A stretch of 64,000 nucleotides of DNA from Neelides folsomi (taxonomy: Eukaryota; Arthropoda; Collembola; Neelipleona; Neelidae). Under the pieces are notes generated by a model. The model saw only the letters and a program-made list of their open reading frames with translations. It had not been told where the DNA came from and did no database searches. The stretch spans positions 248,001 through 312,000 of the forward strand of contig JAQGBZ010000035.1 of NCBI GenBank assembly GCA_034687125.1, given 5' to 3'. Made by a program: the position numbers and the translations under genes. Below, in pieces: positions 1 to 14,159 of the stretch. Position 1 is the stretch's first letter; each line of letters starts with the position of its first letter.

Positions 1-3000
1 CGCATTTGCCTGGTAATCCGCGTTAATAAAACGGGCGATGTATTTTTATGACGGGCTATTGGAGGGTTCGGGGCGGATTAATCGGGGGACGCGCTCAACC
101 CTCCCGTGTTCATTGGAGAGACGAGATTAAAAATAAGTGGAGAAATGCCTGAGATGCAAAGAGCCGTTAATGATACATGATTCCGGGAGAACATGACATC
201 TATTACTGTCTTTTTTTCCTCATTTGATTCCGTCCTTGGCCATTAAGTTGAGTTGGAGGGAGTTGATGATGTGTATTTACATAAACATATTGTTCGCCTC
301 TGATTTGCGCCTCCCTCGTTCTCCTCTCATTAGACCCTCCTCTCGTTCCCCCACAAAGGATCACAATTACAATCAACTTTATTTGACTCTGCCGCCTTGT
401 TAATGAATTTTTGACACCAGGAAAGTAATTGTACTTTGCCGATTCACCACTTCCTCGCTCCACGAGATCCCCCATTTAACATGCGGCCAGAGAGGGACGT
501 CGTGCCCATGCTGGTTCTCAAGGAACCATAACACTTCATATAAACCTCTTTCCGCCATGTCGGATGCATAAATTTCCATATTCATTCCCTCCTTTTTGCA
601 AGGTGGGGAGGGAGCATTTAGGGAGTTTCTTTCATTCGGAGGATTATGCATTGAAGGGGGCGTTCGTGTGGAAATGAAATCCTATAAACATGATTTCACT
701 TTCCACCCTATTAATTTCCTCGGGAGGGCGGAGGGCATTCCGGAGTTCTCGTTAGTACTTTATAGACCTCCCGGTCTATTTATGGGCCTCTGTTTAATCA
801 ATTAGGGGCCTCCTGCCCCCTTCCCCATCGGGGAATGAATCCTGGATTCGGAAATCGATACGCAGTTCCTTCTGCCCACCTCTCTTGGGGGCCACGAGAG
901 GAAACTCGAACGACCTGAAGGTGAGTAATGAGTCTCGGTGAGAGTTACTGTCAACTCTAAACGAAATGACTCCTTCCCATGTTATTCCAAGGGGGAAACG
1001 GGGAGAGGCAAACAATGAGCTAATTCACTTACACACAAACGCCAAGAAGTCTCTGAACTCTCCACGTTGTGGGCTCTTCAAGAGGGTATTTATGGGATCT
1101 CCTCTCCAACCTCTCCAATGAGGAACAAATGAATCGTTTAGAGAAGGATAAATAAGTTCCTTGAGAGCTTCTCTTGGGAAGCTTCTTCCTTGCTTTTCCG
1201 GTGGCGGGGAGCGGAATGAATAAAAATGTCATCAAGTGGGAGTCGTAAAGGAGGTTCCTCAAGAACCCTGGGACAAAGAGACCCTTATCTCGCCACAACC
1301 TCAACACAGCCCATTCCAATGTGGGGAATAAATGTGCGGACCACGCACACGTCCACAGACACAACTTGGGTCTTTGGGATGGATGACGATCATCTCTCGT
1401 CGGTGGCTCACCTTGTCTGCAGGGGGACCTCGGGGATTTGTCCTGATGAGAAGGACAAACGCAATCAAAGTGTCGGAAGTGAGGAGAAATATTTCTCAAT
1501 TCGGCCCACACTGTGAGCTGGGGGGAATCACCGACCCTTTCCTCAATGAACGGGGGAAATTCAGATTGATTTCTCCTCATTTCTCCTCCTCATCCTCCAT
1601 TCTCCTCACGCGGTGTTTAATGGCGAGGTTTGGACGGCGGCCTTTGACTCCCTCCGCTTCACCTCTTATAACTCCTCTCTTGACTCGTCGAGTCAAAATA
1701 ATTGAAGCCCCGAGGTGAGGAGGTTGATAAGCAAGCGTTTAGCGTCTCATTTCTCTCACCGCCGGCTCTCTCCTTTAATCCCCCTCATTTAATTGAGTAG
1801 AAATAGAAGTCTCCTTAACTTCAATCCCTGTGCCCTTTCATTTATCCCGACACCTGGCACTCGGCCGATTCTGGCCAAGTGGATTTCAATGATCTCATCG
1901 CAGGATTTATGGGCGTGATTAAGTATGTATCTTACTGTGTGTAGCTTCTCATTACAAGTGCAATTTAGCAGGATGTCAAAGAGGTCTTACATGGTATTTC
2001 GGGGAAGCGGTTGGAGTATTTAGCAGTAAAATAATAATATTGTTGGGGCGATGCAGGATGGAGTTGTTTGTGGGGGCGGGAGGAGCCCACGGTTGGCTGA
2101 AGAAGGAGAAGGGGAAGGAAGACCTCTTCTGTGCGTGTGAATCATAGACAAATCTTGATATCTAAATTGGCTCTCGACGGACATTCATTTTTGTTGTGTG
2201 TGACAGGGGAGTGACAGTTAGTTGACACAAATCGATAGCCGTGGCTGGAGCCCTTCACTCCGCCTCTCTTTAATCCAATTATGATCCTCGTCCTCTCCTT
2301 CATACATTTTTCAACCTGTCAACTCCTCAACGACTCTCATTCCCAATTCTCCTCAAATGGGTGAATGGGGGTTGAGCGCTGAGCTGGGTCGAGAGACGGA
2401 CGTCTTCCGCTTCCTCTCCAACAAACCCATTTCACTCAAAATGACTTTCCTTAAATATTAGCCAAACTCCTATGAGTCTACTTATGCAACCGATCCTTCT
2501 TATATAAATACTACGTAAATATATCTATCCTCATTGTTCACCATATAATAAATACTTTTACGCCATGTGCACATTCTTATGTAAGTAGACCCTGGAAGAA
2601 TCTGCTAGTTAGGACAACCACGTTGATGGCCCATAGCTTCAAATTAGTTTTAGAATTAGAATATATGGAGAGAGAACCCACATCGGGTTACGTCGTTTCA
2701 TGAAGAAGAATTGCTCGGGGATCCTGTGGACCCTTTAATTTGTCATTACGAGGGCGAGGGAGTTCGATTACCCTTAATGTCCTCCTAAGAGCACCCCAGA
2801 GCGTAAATCGCTTTTCGCCACTTAGGGGACGTCCCAAGTTCTTCCAATTGTTTTCTTAAGCCTTTCAATGCCGATTGATGACCATTTACTTGTCGTCGGC
2901 GCCTGGGAGGATTTCAAATCTCCGGCTCAAATCATTTCCCCCTGATTAGAATCCTAAATTTTCTCATCATTTGGCTTTTACATGGGAAATGGAATCCCCA

Positions 3001-3093
3001 CGATTCCACCCCGTGGATGAATGAGATCTCGGAGGATTTCCATAGCTTTGATTTCTGCCTTGTGGCGCATATTGACCTTTTCTGTTTTTCCAG

Positions 3094-3287
3094 GGGACAT
3101 GGGAGGTCAGGGGAATGCGCACCAAGCGTTCAACTCCCGCCAACCACCAAAGAAGAAGAGGAAGTCCCGGACGGCCTTCACGAACCACCAAATCTTCGAA
3201 CTCGAGAAACGATTCCTATACCAAAAATATTTGTCGCCGGCGGATCGTGACGATATCGCCCAGCAGTTGGGTCTGACAAACGCACAG
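3094..3287 (+). CDS. lbx: lbx exon with homeodomain residues 1-44
   Basis: Acceptor follows a pyrimidine tract (ctgtttttccag) ending at 3093, and the donor gtgaga starts at 3288. Two bases complete a codon from the missing upstream exon, then 64 codons follow: a linker starting GDMGGQGNAHQ, a basic stretch and homeodomain 1-44 ending LGLTNAQ. Confidence 0.93.
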
Positions 3288-4320
3288 GTGAGAGGAGGAG
3301 ATTTGTTTTGGATTTATGGGCCAAGCGGGGGCATGTTTATTTATAGGGACCATAATTGAGCTACCCGAACAACTCAGCTTCTTTCCCACATCATATAATA
3401 TTTTTCTTTAATATGGAGATGATGGTTGTGGAAAGGGAAGGAGTTTCTTTGAGCAGGGCCGACTCTAATTGCCCTATAATAAGGTGTAGATAAAGGCTGT
3501 CGTGGACAGGATTTTCACAGTAGGTCGATAGCCACATATGTGTAACGAAACTCCACGCATGCCTCCGACTTCTCACACATCTCCCTCCACATATGTGAGA
3601 AGTGATATTGAGGTATAGCTGAATTTATATTTAACTAATCCGCCTCGACCTCCAGTCTAATTTCCCTCATGTTCCCCAAGCTCCTGGCCAACCTTCTTCT
3701 CCGTCCATCCTTAATAGGCTGACCCACGGGGGAAACCAAGTTCCGTAATTGGGATCAAGTCATTCTCCACCTGCTCCTTGTACTAAAAAGCCTACCTTAT
3801 CGCTCCTTTTATAGAACGGCTCTAATGGGCTCCGAAATTATGATGAATTAACGCAACCACCCTTTCGCCCATTCCAAAAGGAGTCGCATAATATCAAATT
3901 ACCTCTCATTGCCCTCGCTCCCACAAAGAAGGCTCACTGTGGGAACTCGCAATTGCCTGCCTACTCGGTTTTAATTGTCCCCGAGCCCCTTCCTCCAGGC
4001 CGTTTAGCATCCAAGTCTAATGACCGATTTTTGCCCAGGTGATAACGTGGTTCCAGAACCGGAGAGCCAAGCTCAAACGGGACATGGAGGAATTGAAGAA
4101 GGACGTGGAGTCGGCCAAGATCCTCTCAGCCCACAAGTCCTTTCTCGAGTCTGCCCACGACCTGGGCCTCCTCAAGAAAAGGGCCCAGAGTCAGATGGAC
4201 ATGAGTTCTGCGGCCGCAGCGGCGGCCGCGGCCTACCACATCTCCTCCCCCGCCTCTTCCTCCCACTCATCTCAGTCCCCCATCAACCTCACGTCGGAAT
4301 CCCCGCCTTCGACTCATTAG
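3094..4320 (+). CDS. lbx: Ladybird/Lbx homeodomain transcription factor, 3' two exons (N-terminus missing)
   Basis: Nuclear homeodomain factor; in flies ladybird genes specify muscle and heart cell identities and in vertebrates Lbx1 acts in migrating muscle precursors and dorsal spinal cord. Two exons are seen, 3094-3287 and 4039-4320, joined by GT-AG sites exactly at homeodomain residues 44/45 (phase 0). They encode about 157 residues ending in TAG at 4318-4320. The homeodomain runs from KRKSRTAFTN through [16 protein letters not shown]47 next to W48 and the FLYQKYLSPADRD block are Lbx-specific. The tail carries EELKKDVESAKILSAHKSFL and DLGLLKK, as in arthropod Ladybird, then an eight-alanine run. 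The first exon begins in phase 1, so at least one upstream coding exon with the eh1 repressor motif must exist; I did not find it in 1-3093. Family call is firm. Confidence 0.95.
3288..4038 (+). other. lbx: lbx homeobox intron (751 bp)
   Basis: Intron at the 44/45 homeodomain position shared by many NK-class genes. It holds two copies of CACATATGTG (3533-3542, 3588-3597) and a 10-bp perfect stem with a 16-base loop (3568-3577 with 3594-3603). No other coding potential was recognised. Confidence 0.85.
4039..4320 (+). CDS. lbx: lbx terminal exon, homeodomain residue 45 to stop
   Basis: Acceptor ttgcccag ends at 4038. The exon reads [20 protein letters not shown] and continues for 93 codons to TAG. 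It includes the Ladybird tail, a polyalanine run and a Ser-rich, proline-containing end. Confidence 0.95.
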   Translation: MITWFQNRRAKLKRDMEELKKDVESAKILSAHKSFLESAHDLGLLKKRAQSQMDMSSAAAAAAAAYHISSPASSSHSSQSPINLTSESPPSTH

Positions 4321-4690
4321 ACACCCCATACTATAAGATGCACCACGCACACGCTCAGCTCCGGCCGGGACCCATCTGCTCCCACTTTGAGACTATATTT
4401 AAACGGATCTTTTTTGCCAAACCACAACATCCTAACAGAGGGATGACCCGCGACCGAGCGACCTGCGACACAACCTCGGAAAAATCCCGCAACTTGGTGG
4501 AACGAATATTTATTTAATGCTATCAATTTACCATAATGTACTCACTCCAACTACACACAAGTATTTTTCTCGTGGTCCCTGGGTTTAGGCCCCAACCAAC
4601 GTGTCGTGCGGAGGTGAACGAAGAGCTGGTGAAGAAAGTATACCAAAACGATAAATTATAAGTACATAAATAAATATCTACTAATTAAGT
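4321..4690 (+). other. lbx 3' untranslated region, probable
   Basis: The DNA turns AT-rich downstream of the lbx stop. An AATAAA at 4669-4674, about 350 bp past the stop, is a plausible polyadenylation signal. The AT-rich stretch continues to about 5.1 kb, so a longer 3' end is possible. Confidence 0.5.
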
Positions 4691-7600
4691 ATTTATATAA
4701 AACAGTTCTTCTGTAAGAGAATAATTGCTAAAATCTAATCTTGTAACTTGTTAGCGAGTATTGAATAATGCAATTTAATGTGTATGTGTAAACTTGAGTA
4801 GGATGGGATCGGTTCCTTTGACTTTAGACTTTTTAATTTGTAATAACCCTCAAGAGACCATGCGGAATGACGAGCCGTTACTCACAGCATATGTGGAGAA
4901 GGTATGTAACTCCGCATATTTTGTATGTGAACCCATGGTCTTATACTTGTCTGTGTAGAGGTATATGGATTTCAAACTGCTCTGCCGTATCAGTATTAAT
5001 GTAGGCTACATACACATGATATTAAATATTTGGTGTAACTTTAATGATACTAAATGCTAATGTATACAAGTTTCCTTTCTCTCATTATGTCGGAGCGGCG
5101 GAGCGGCCGGGCAGTGTGAGGGAGACATTTGAGTTAAGTTATGCGAAGCTTAGGATGACTGTTGAGGAGTTACGAGCTGGTCGTTGTTAATGATAATATA
5201 TTGCCTGGATAGGATATAAGTACCTCTTTAACAATTAAATGACCTCATGTGCTGTTGTTGTTGTGAGATAAGTGGATGTTTAGTGTTAAGCTCTGTGAAA
5301 ATTTCGCCGCCGCTCTGAAAGCGGATCCGACGGAGGACGTGTATCCTTAGGTGTGTGTCCTTTTCCTACGGATGTATACAGATCATCTCTTGAGTGAATG
5401 TGTAGAGCGGGCCAGTTTTGGAGAACTTGTACAGATTTGAATAAATAAGAATTTGAATGGACTCAATCGCGCCGTTCTTCATTAAATGGCTCATTTCTCG
5501 GAGACGGCACATCCGAGGGTGGTGATAATGAGTGGTGGAGAGTGTGAGCAATGGCTCCGCCGTCGCTGGGGCCTTTTTTCTTGGGAAATTTACGGTCGGG
5601 GATGATTAGCGGAGACACGGTTCCTTTCCGAAGGAAAACTCCATAGAAATAAATATAGATTAAAGAATGCGGGTCTTTGTGTGCTCAACATAAATTAACA
5701 AGGATAGATTAACGTGATGGGGACGGGACGCAAATGTTTTCCTTGGCTTACGGAACGAGTCGGGGCCTCGTTCAAGCGCGACCAATTTCCTCCTTGCGGG
5801 CTTTGAGGGGCCGCGCGGGTTCGGGTCGCCCCGAACATCATCACCACCATGTGGAGGGAGAATTGACTCATCTCGCCCATCCTCGATTTGCATAATTCTC
5901 CTCACGCCAATTGGAACCAACAGGTTTTGAAGGGATCTCGTGTGTGGCCCTTATAGAGATGTGAGCGGCGGGCGAGAGGAGAGGAAGGGAAAAAAACCCC
6001 GTGTTTGAGCCCTTTTCCATGTGTGACGCGGCTTCAGAAGCTCCAAGTCGGCTTGCTTTTCCCTGTAATTACCTCTAATCATTTCCCTTCCACAAAGGAA
6101 CGCCGAACCCTCCACCACTTGATACATTAAAAATTCTACCCGCTTCTCAAAATATTTTTTCTCCAAGTGAAAAAGCCATGCAGCCTCTCCCAATTCTCGG
6201 GTAGTTGTGATCTCCACCTAACAGCCTTAAAATCCTTCGCCTCAATCCCACGACGAGTCTCATGGGATTCCACGCAATCTTGTTATTTCATTCCTCGATT
6301 CCAATCTCCTTTGTTGTATTTAACACATCTCCTGTTTAGAAGATTCACAATCAGGGCAACAGGGATGCTTGTTGGGAAGAGACACCTCAAGGAAAAGATG
6401 GATAGAATATCGATGATGTAAAAAGTTTTAACAAGATAATGCATTTATCGAGAGTTAATGGGAATTTCATCGACTCGCATCGCCTCATTTCCGCCTCCAA
6501 TTGCATCCGGTGTTTAGAGGGAGTCAGTTACTGTCACTCACCTCCTGACTTGGTCGGCTGGAAGAGTTTCGACATTTCGCCATCTCGGCCGTGGTGATGA
6601 GGGGAGGTGGCGGAGCTTGGGGAGCCGACAGAGGGAACCGACCGAGAACAGGTGTGTTGAGGGGGTGGCTCGTCGGCAGACCTCAAAGAGCCGAGGTGCG
6701 AATTGTTGTTAGAAGTGTAATCACGCATTGATGGCTCTCTTTTTTCTCCCTTTTTAGCCCTCTCTTCTCTCACCGCCCGCTCTGCCCCTCTCATCCTTCA
6801 CTCTCACCAACTACCTGCTCCAAGGAAAAAATTTCAAATCAATACTAAAGAGATCACCAGATCGGAAATCGCTGTCAAACCGCGATAAGCGAGGAAAAAC
6901 TCGGATCTTTCATCGCCTCCTCGCCCCTCGCTTTCTCTCCATACAAATATAACTAACTATGTCCTAAACCCTAAACTAATGGTATGTATAAGTGAGTATT
7001 GGATCAATCGGTTGAAGGCAGTTGGCGTCCCAAGGGTTTGTCCGCAGATCCTACATAAACTGCATAAATTTCCGTCCAAGTCTCTGAAGACTTTATTCGT
7101 GGACTGGACTTGACAGAGAGGAAATGGTTGCTAATAGATCCGATGTGTCTCAGTATATGAGGAATTTTGAAGGAGGAATTCTCAGATGGTCTAGATACTC
7201 GGATGGTTGTCGGGAGGGGTGGGTAATGAGTGTGTGTTAATGCGGTGAAGAAGTGAGCCCTCGAGCGATGGAGAGCATCCTTTTCAGCTCGGTGAGGAAA
7301 TTAAAGAGCGCTCTCTTAAAGTGAACATCTAACTCCCATTTCACGCGCACCCCCATTTTTTTCTCAATTGATTACGACGAAGCCGCCCTTTTCAAGATGC
7401 CGAAAGGAGGAGAGGAAGGTAGATATGGGACGACGCCACCTCAGCCCCTGCACTACCCCCCTTATGCAAAAGAGGAAGGACGGGAGAGAAATATGATGAA
7501 GTTAATTTGAAAGGTTTTTAGAAAAACAAGTTTGGGTCTCTTCGGCCGAACCGGGCTCTGTGTGAATAGCAGGTGTGAAAACGGACTGGGGGGTCTGCCA

Positions 7601-10600
7601 ACAAATCTCCGCTCCTTACGCCCAGGAATTCCCCCGAATCCCCCCACCAAATTCATACATGGTCATGAGCGGCTAATTGAGATATGTTCCCCGGATCCCC
7701 CTTCCGGTTCCTGGGCTGAGCGTCGGGGTTTTGGATCTGTCTGTGTGGGCCCACCGGAGATTCAAAATTGACCCTTCGATAATCTCCCTCTCTCATGCCA
7801 TTTCCCCAATCACACGGAGTTCATTCGGCTTTTTTAGCTTCTTGGGAGTGCGAGGGAAAGGAATTGGTGCATTTAGCTAAATACAAGCATCTCGTAATTT
7901 GAGGTACTTGGGCGATTGACTTCCTCGACTCTTCAAGTAAATTCTTCCCACTTACACGCCATACTTAAATATGCTTTTTTATCCCATTTCTCTCCTGCAG
8001 TCGGCTCCAGTTCCTACTATGGTCTTACTTTTATTAACTGGAGTTGGATTCCATACTTCCCGCCAGTCACCTGGCCCACTCGATCGAGGAGGAGTGTCTG
8101 ATTGAACCCTCAAGTGTCATTGAAGTGGAGGAAAATCCCTCCGCCCATTCACTGTATCGATTTCCATCCTCCCGAGAATCCGGTTTATCTCTCGGCAAAT
8201 TGGAATTCATGGCGGCCGAAATCTCTACCTGCTGTTGCAGTTATTTAATTGGATAATAAATTTTAGTCGAGTGAGGGAATGCGTAAACGGATGATTTATG
8301 AGGTAAATTACGAAGATTGAGTCATATTTTTGACAAAGTCGATCCTGGAGCCCATCATCAGATAATGTGCCATAATGAGCGAGTGTAAGGACCAGGGGAT
8401 ATGTGGGGAATATGGGAAGTGTAGTCCAAGGTGTCTCTAATGACTCACATTCAACCATCTCCCATTTGAGGAATTTGACAGGGAAATTGTCCGTGATTAG
8501 ACGGGCAATTATTTAGCGGCGATCCGGCCGCATTTGATATATTCCAATTTGATTTATCCGTGGACGCCTGAAGAAAAGACTAATTTCCGAATTACGAAAT
8601 CCTATCCTTGTGGCCGGTCGGAGGGCGAGTTGTTTAACTGGAGCTCGCCTCGCCTCAAGCCTCCCCAAACTACACGGGATAAATCTCTCCTACCCATCCC
8701 AGAATCCCGACGACCCTCATCATCACACACGGAGAATTCCTTCATCATCTCCCTTCCATACAAATGACTCTCTCCCATTTACTCCTCCCTGCCTACTTAC
8801 GACCAAACGATTTGATATCAAATTATGGCTTCCCCCATATACCTGTCTCGTAAGAACAGGGGGATCACGTGAGTGTCTCTCTACTCACTACCTTGATTTA
8901 TGGACGCGGGTCTGCTCGAGCATACTAAATCTTTCAATTAGCCTCATTACTTATTTAATCTCGCTTTATCGGGGGAGATCGAATGAAGTTATTTCTTCCC
9001 AGCCCTGCAACATCACCGCAGACGCAAATCCTAGAGATCCTCCTGGGAGATAAACGAGTCTCCATAATGCGATCTGTCATAATCATGCCATTCCCCTGAC
9101 ACAAATGGCGACTAAATATGTTTTTACGAGAGGGGCGGGGCTGCGGCGTAACTTTTAATTGCCTCTAATTATCCCACCATTAGACGACGAATTCCTTCAA
9201 TTGCTCAATGAATTATTTGAGCGGTGACCGCAACGTCCGCCCAGTCGCCTTTCATTATTACAAATCATTTGCGAATTAAAGCGAAGGAGCATGAGAGGAT
9301 TTACATTCTAAATTATTGCTTGACATTTCCCCACAATATCGGGGCATACTCAATGAACTGGAACATGATCATCATCAGTTTATAATTGAAAGAGTGCATG
9401 CATTACATTACATTTGCCAGAATGGTTATCAGAATACTTATTATGTAAACCCCAGCCCCTATATTATTTTGGTATTTGAGCTAAATGCGAATGCTTACTT
9501 TTAGACGATTGCGTATTTAATAAAGAAATTGGATCTCATTTGATATGAATCGTAAAAAGGGGGTGTAATGCAAGTGAGTCGATATTCCTCCACAACCCAT
9601 ACATTTATTTGAAATAAATGAGAAGGGGAAATTGACAGGTAAGTTTCGTCTTTCCAACTTGTAAATGAGGGGTAAAAGAAGGAATTGCAAGCCATTAGGT
9701 AAGACGAATTGATTAATAGCTCCCATTTCCCACCGCCGCCCGATTAATTTCATATCCTTAGTTGAGCGGAAACGAGATGAAGTCGGTGAAGAGGGGATTT
9801 GAAAAGAAGCTCCTTCACCACTCGAAGAAGGAGGACAATCAAACCTTTGTTTAATGCCCGAACAAAAGACTTTTTCTGACTCCCCCATTTTAAAGAGTCA
9901 TGAGAGTGTGTGGAAGTGTTTCGGGAAGAAGATATTATTATTTCCCTCCTTCTCTGACGGGGGGAGGTAATAGCCCATGAATAAATCCTTTTTCGATTGT
10001 CTCCTCCATCCTAATTGAAATTGAAATGAATACGATGGCTTCGATGAACATTCAAATTATTCGCAAATTACCTGTGACAAATCCCTCATCACAATGGAGC
10101 TCCTTCATATCTTCACCGTTCTCAGTCTGCGCTTCATTCCAACTCAATGTCTCATTCTCCTCCAGAAGACTCCAAGGTTCAAACACATGTTTATTAATAA
10201 ATAAATAAACAACTCTGAACACATTGAGTGGCTCAATTATTTTTCATCCGCTACACATCAAATACTTGTAATAAGAATTCGGTGAGATAACCCAGTACAT
10301 ATTCTTTATTACATTGAGTTAGTATTTAGAAAATTATTGTAGTTGGTCATGTGTCTGGGTGTGTTGTTAACCATACAATAAGCATGGGGGATTAATGTGT
10401 GGGAAGTTTAAAATGAAAAAAAGTATGTTTTTTAGTGTTCCTTTCAATAATGGACTGGGTCGGAAGGTGGTGAGAGGAAGTGGAATGAAGACATTTTGAA
10501 ATGACATCTCACTTCTCGACCTCCTCAGAGGATCGTAAAAAGTCCGTCGATGAGACGTCGGCGGGGTGTGACGGAGCTTCTTCACGACATGTTGTTCTCA

Positions 10601-13600
10601 ACCCACGGCGGCGTCTCCCAATTGATGTTCTCCAACAAGGCATTCATCCTTTTTATCTCGAGGCTCTGCATTCCCCAGTGACATCTCGGCCGAGGGTCTG
10701 GGAGTTAATTAGCTTGCGAGGGGGTGAGGGATCCTCGATGGTTGCCACAAACAATTACTTAGGAATCAAATTAATAAATTGGATCTGGGTCTCATTATGC
10801 CCGCCACTCCGGTGGAACAGTTGCGGACCAGGAGCGGTAATGAGAGAACTCCAGGTTTAATAAGCCAGAGTGATCCGCATATAACAATGTCTATGTAGCG
10901 TGGTTAACAATGCGGTGTCTGAAGGGCACATTTAGGGATGTGATGAGTCCGTAGATCTTTTGATCCGGAGGAGGAGAATGGGGATTCCCTCGAACAGTCG
11001 TCGAGGGTTCACCTCAGGTGTGTCGGCTTTTCATTTCGTCTTCCCATTCTTGTCCTCCTCGTTTAAGTGGCCCCCCCTTTCCCACTCACCAATTTTCCCT
11101 CCTCGCTTTCACCACACGAGTGAATGGGATGGGTAATTGAGTCCATCCATTTGTTCGATTCCAAGATGCCATATGCGCACCGGCGCTAATTGAGAGATCC
11201 CAATGAGGAATCTCGGATGCAAATGGAGTGGGGATGAGTCCCGGGGCCATCAGTTTCTCGGGTCTTGAGGACAAAGGGACGAGATTGCGAGCCGGTGAAC
11301 TCGCGAGGTGCTAATTAGTGTTTGGGCGAGCCGACCTCCCAACTAGCCAATGGTTAAGTGGGATCATCAATTGGGCTTCTTAAAAGTGTTAAAAATGGTG
11401 TCGTTCGGGTTGAGCGGCTCGAGTGGAGGGATGATGAAAGTGGAGAGAGTGGGACAAAGGGCCGACTCGTACCTTATAAGGGAGAACAAATGGTGCCGAC
11501 GGTGTAATGAGCTCGAGAAGGCAGTGAGCTTATTAGAGGAGCCGTTCTCATCGTCTGGCCCCTTTACCCACCCGCCAGCCCACTCCTTTCAAAACACATG
11601 GTAACGAGACAATAATATTACAAATTAGACAAGATACGTGTCAAATTTACTCTCGGCCTCGTCCTCAAAGGCCAATGCCGCCCGACCCATGTCTCTATTA
11701 TCCCCACATTCCCAGACTCCTTCCGACTCCCGAGGAATTGATCGGCGAGGACGTCTCAATCCTATGAAATCATAACCGCCATCATCATCATTATCATCAT
11801 CATCATCATCTTGTATCATTTACATCAGCCCTTTCATGCTCCGTGGTGGCAACCCCAACTACCCAAATCCCTCAATGACAACTTTCAAGATCCAAATAAG
11901 CCCACATGTAATGGAGACATAACTACTTACTCTGCTTACACGGAACACAAACAGATTTACAAAATAACCATCCCTTACTTCCCACTTATTACCGCTTATT
12001 TCCGCTAATTTCCAACTTTCCTCAAACAAATACTCTCCGTAGATATCATGTTTATAATAACAACTCCAAAATAAACTAGAGCTTCTTCCCCTGATTGGAT
12101 ATGCTGAATAAAAATAAATCATGTATGAATGTATTTAATCTCAAATACTCATAGCTGATTGAATTATTTTTAATTGTCTTATATGAACATATTTAAGACT
12201 CACATTTCAGATTCTAATAAAGGGTGAGTATGTAACAAAGCTTAACGCCAATATTTCAGGTTTGAATGAGCTCAAATTGGATGTTGGGAAAGGCTGGTAT
12301 GATTACGTTGGGTGTTCATTTGGGGTTCGTTGAGGTGAAGTAGTTTTTGGAACTCGTCGTTTCAGGGGTTTTTGTTTTGGTTAGTTAGCTAGTTTGTTAA
12401 GAGGGATTCGACGCGGTTCGTTGGGATAGGAAGTAGCCTGAAATTAATAAGGAAGGTCCCGAGCTCGTTCGTCCCGTTGAAACGAACCGCCTCTTGTGGG
12501 TTTTTCCAAACTGTCGGATGCCGCCGATGCCGCCGAGGAGACGACACGGCCAATTTGGACCAACGAACCGCAGTTTGAGGAATAAAATGACTTGCAAAAT
12601 GATCTCAATTTAGGGTGTCTGAAGGAGGTTCACCGTAGGTTCCCATGTGCTCCCTTTTCAATCTCCATTCACACTCCACACACCTTAATCACTCTCCCAA
12701 ACAGGGGCCTTTTTTCTTCCTCTTTCATCCAGAAACCCCGAGACGTCCTCCGTGTGATGAGGTGAAAAAAAAGGCAAGTTCCTCGGTAAAAATCTAAACA
12801 AAATAAATTTTCACAAAAACAAAGACTCGCCCAACAGATGAGTGATCATAGTGGAAGCCGACGACGGAGGAGCTTCATCCAAAATAACAATTCACGAGAG
12901 ATTCCCTCCAATTCTCTCCACCCATGGCCAATTACTATTTATTTACTCCACCCTCCCTCTTTAACACGAATTTACCGAAAAATAATCCTCTTCATTTACG
13001 TCGTCAAAGTGCAAGCTTCTCTTCTGTGAGAAACCCTGGCTCTTAACTCCATGAGAGCCACATAAATACATTTACTAGAAAGGATAACTAATTTCCTCTA
13101 TATGAGCTCCTAGTGCCAGTATCGCAATCCGCGGAAGTGTGTATTAAAATTCCTTGAAAATCCAATGCTGATGATAGAGCTCTCAGGAAAATGAATGGCT
13201 CATAAAATATAATTGTTTCGCCCGAGCCCATTACGATAAACACAGTGAGAGTTATTGGAGGTTCATACGGATCTCTCATCATCATTTCGCATGTAATTTC
13301 ATTTATGTTTCAATCGACACTCGTATTAAGGTAACGACTAGGGCTGTGAGATTCCCGAGTCTCCTCACGTCCATATTCTCCTTTGCTCCTAATTAATCAA
13401 TTACATAATATTACGCATCTCCATCTCACCTTCTAAAGACGCGCACTGAGTCTTTGAAATGAATTGCCCATTCCATTAATCGGCCATTTAATAATTTCCT
13501 CCATTAATCCTCAATGTCGCCGATAAAGATTGCGATAATTGTTTCTCGCCAATTAGCTAAATTTATGAGTTACTGTTTTTATTAACATTTACATTGATTT

Positions 13601-13979
13601 CACAATTGGTTTAAGTGATCGTTTACCCTGTTGGAGATATTTAATAGTATTTTAATGTTCAAATAAGTTAGGGATTAAATTGGATTATTATGAAATGCTC
13701 CCAAAATATGGATGGTGAAGTTGAGAACTTTTCCATTGAGGCTTGAACTTGGTTGGGAATGATCCAAAAAAGAACGTTGTTTTGAGGCCCCTTGGAGCTT
13801 AATGCGGGAGAGCAGTTTGACAAACCCATCTGCCCTCTTCATCCACTGAATAAAAACATCAGAGGGAGAAACCACAAGGGTTTAAATCAAGGCCGTGACG
13901 CGGAGCTTTCAATCTCCATTTCCCAAACTTTGTTTTCGCCTTCTTCACTCTTTCTCTTTAAGCCCCGAAAATAAGTAGG
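4691..13979. other. lbx-bap intergenic DNA, no gene recognised
   Basis: About 9 kb, mostly moderate GC, with open frames no longer than about 147 codons, none resembling a known family and none bounded by convincing splice sites. It contains an ATC trinucleotide tract near 11.8 kb and a pair of NK2/Tin-like motifs (TCAAGTG 8110-8116, TGAAGTGG 8121-8128). Presumably regulatory or neutral DNA. Confidence 0.5.
11780..11810. repeat. (ATC)n microsatellite
   Basis: About ten ATC/CAT units with one interruption (tta). Confidence 0.85.
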
Positions 13980-14159
13980 GGAGACATGCAGTTGTCTCAC
14001 TTTTTTTAAATCTTCATTTATAGTATCATAGGATTAAAAATAAAATATAAAAGTAAATGCATTAATTTTATTAGGTATCAAAGTATCTATTTCAAAAACA
14101 AAAACTTAATTATTTTCCCAGTATATATTTAAATTTAAAATTTAAAAAAATTGATTATT

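Noticed and set aside
4020-4517. 165-codon plus-strand frame across the lbx terminal exon
   Set aside because: It is an alternative frame over the lbx exon; the correct frame gives the Ladybird homeodomain.
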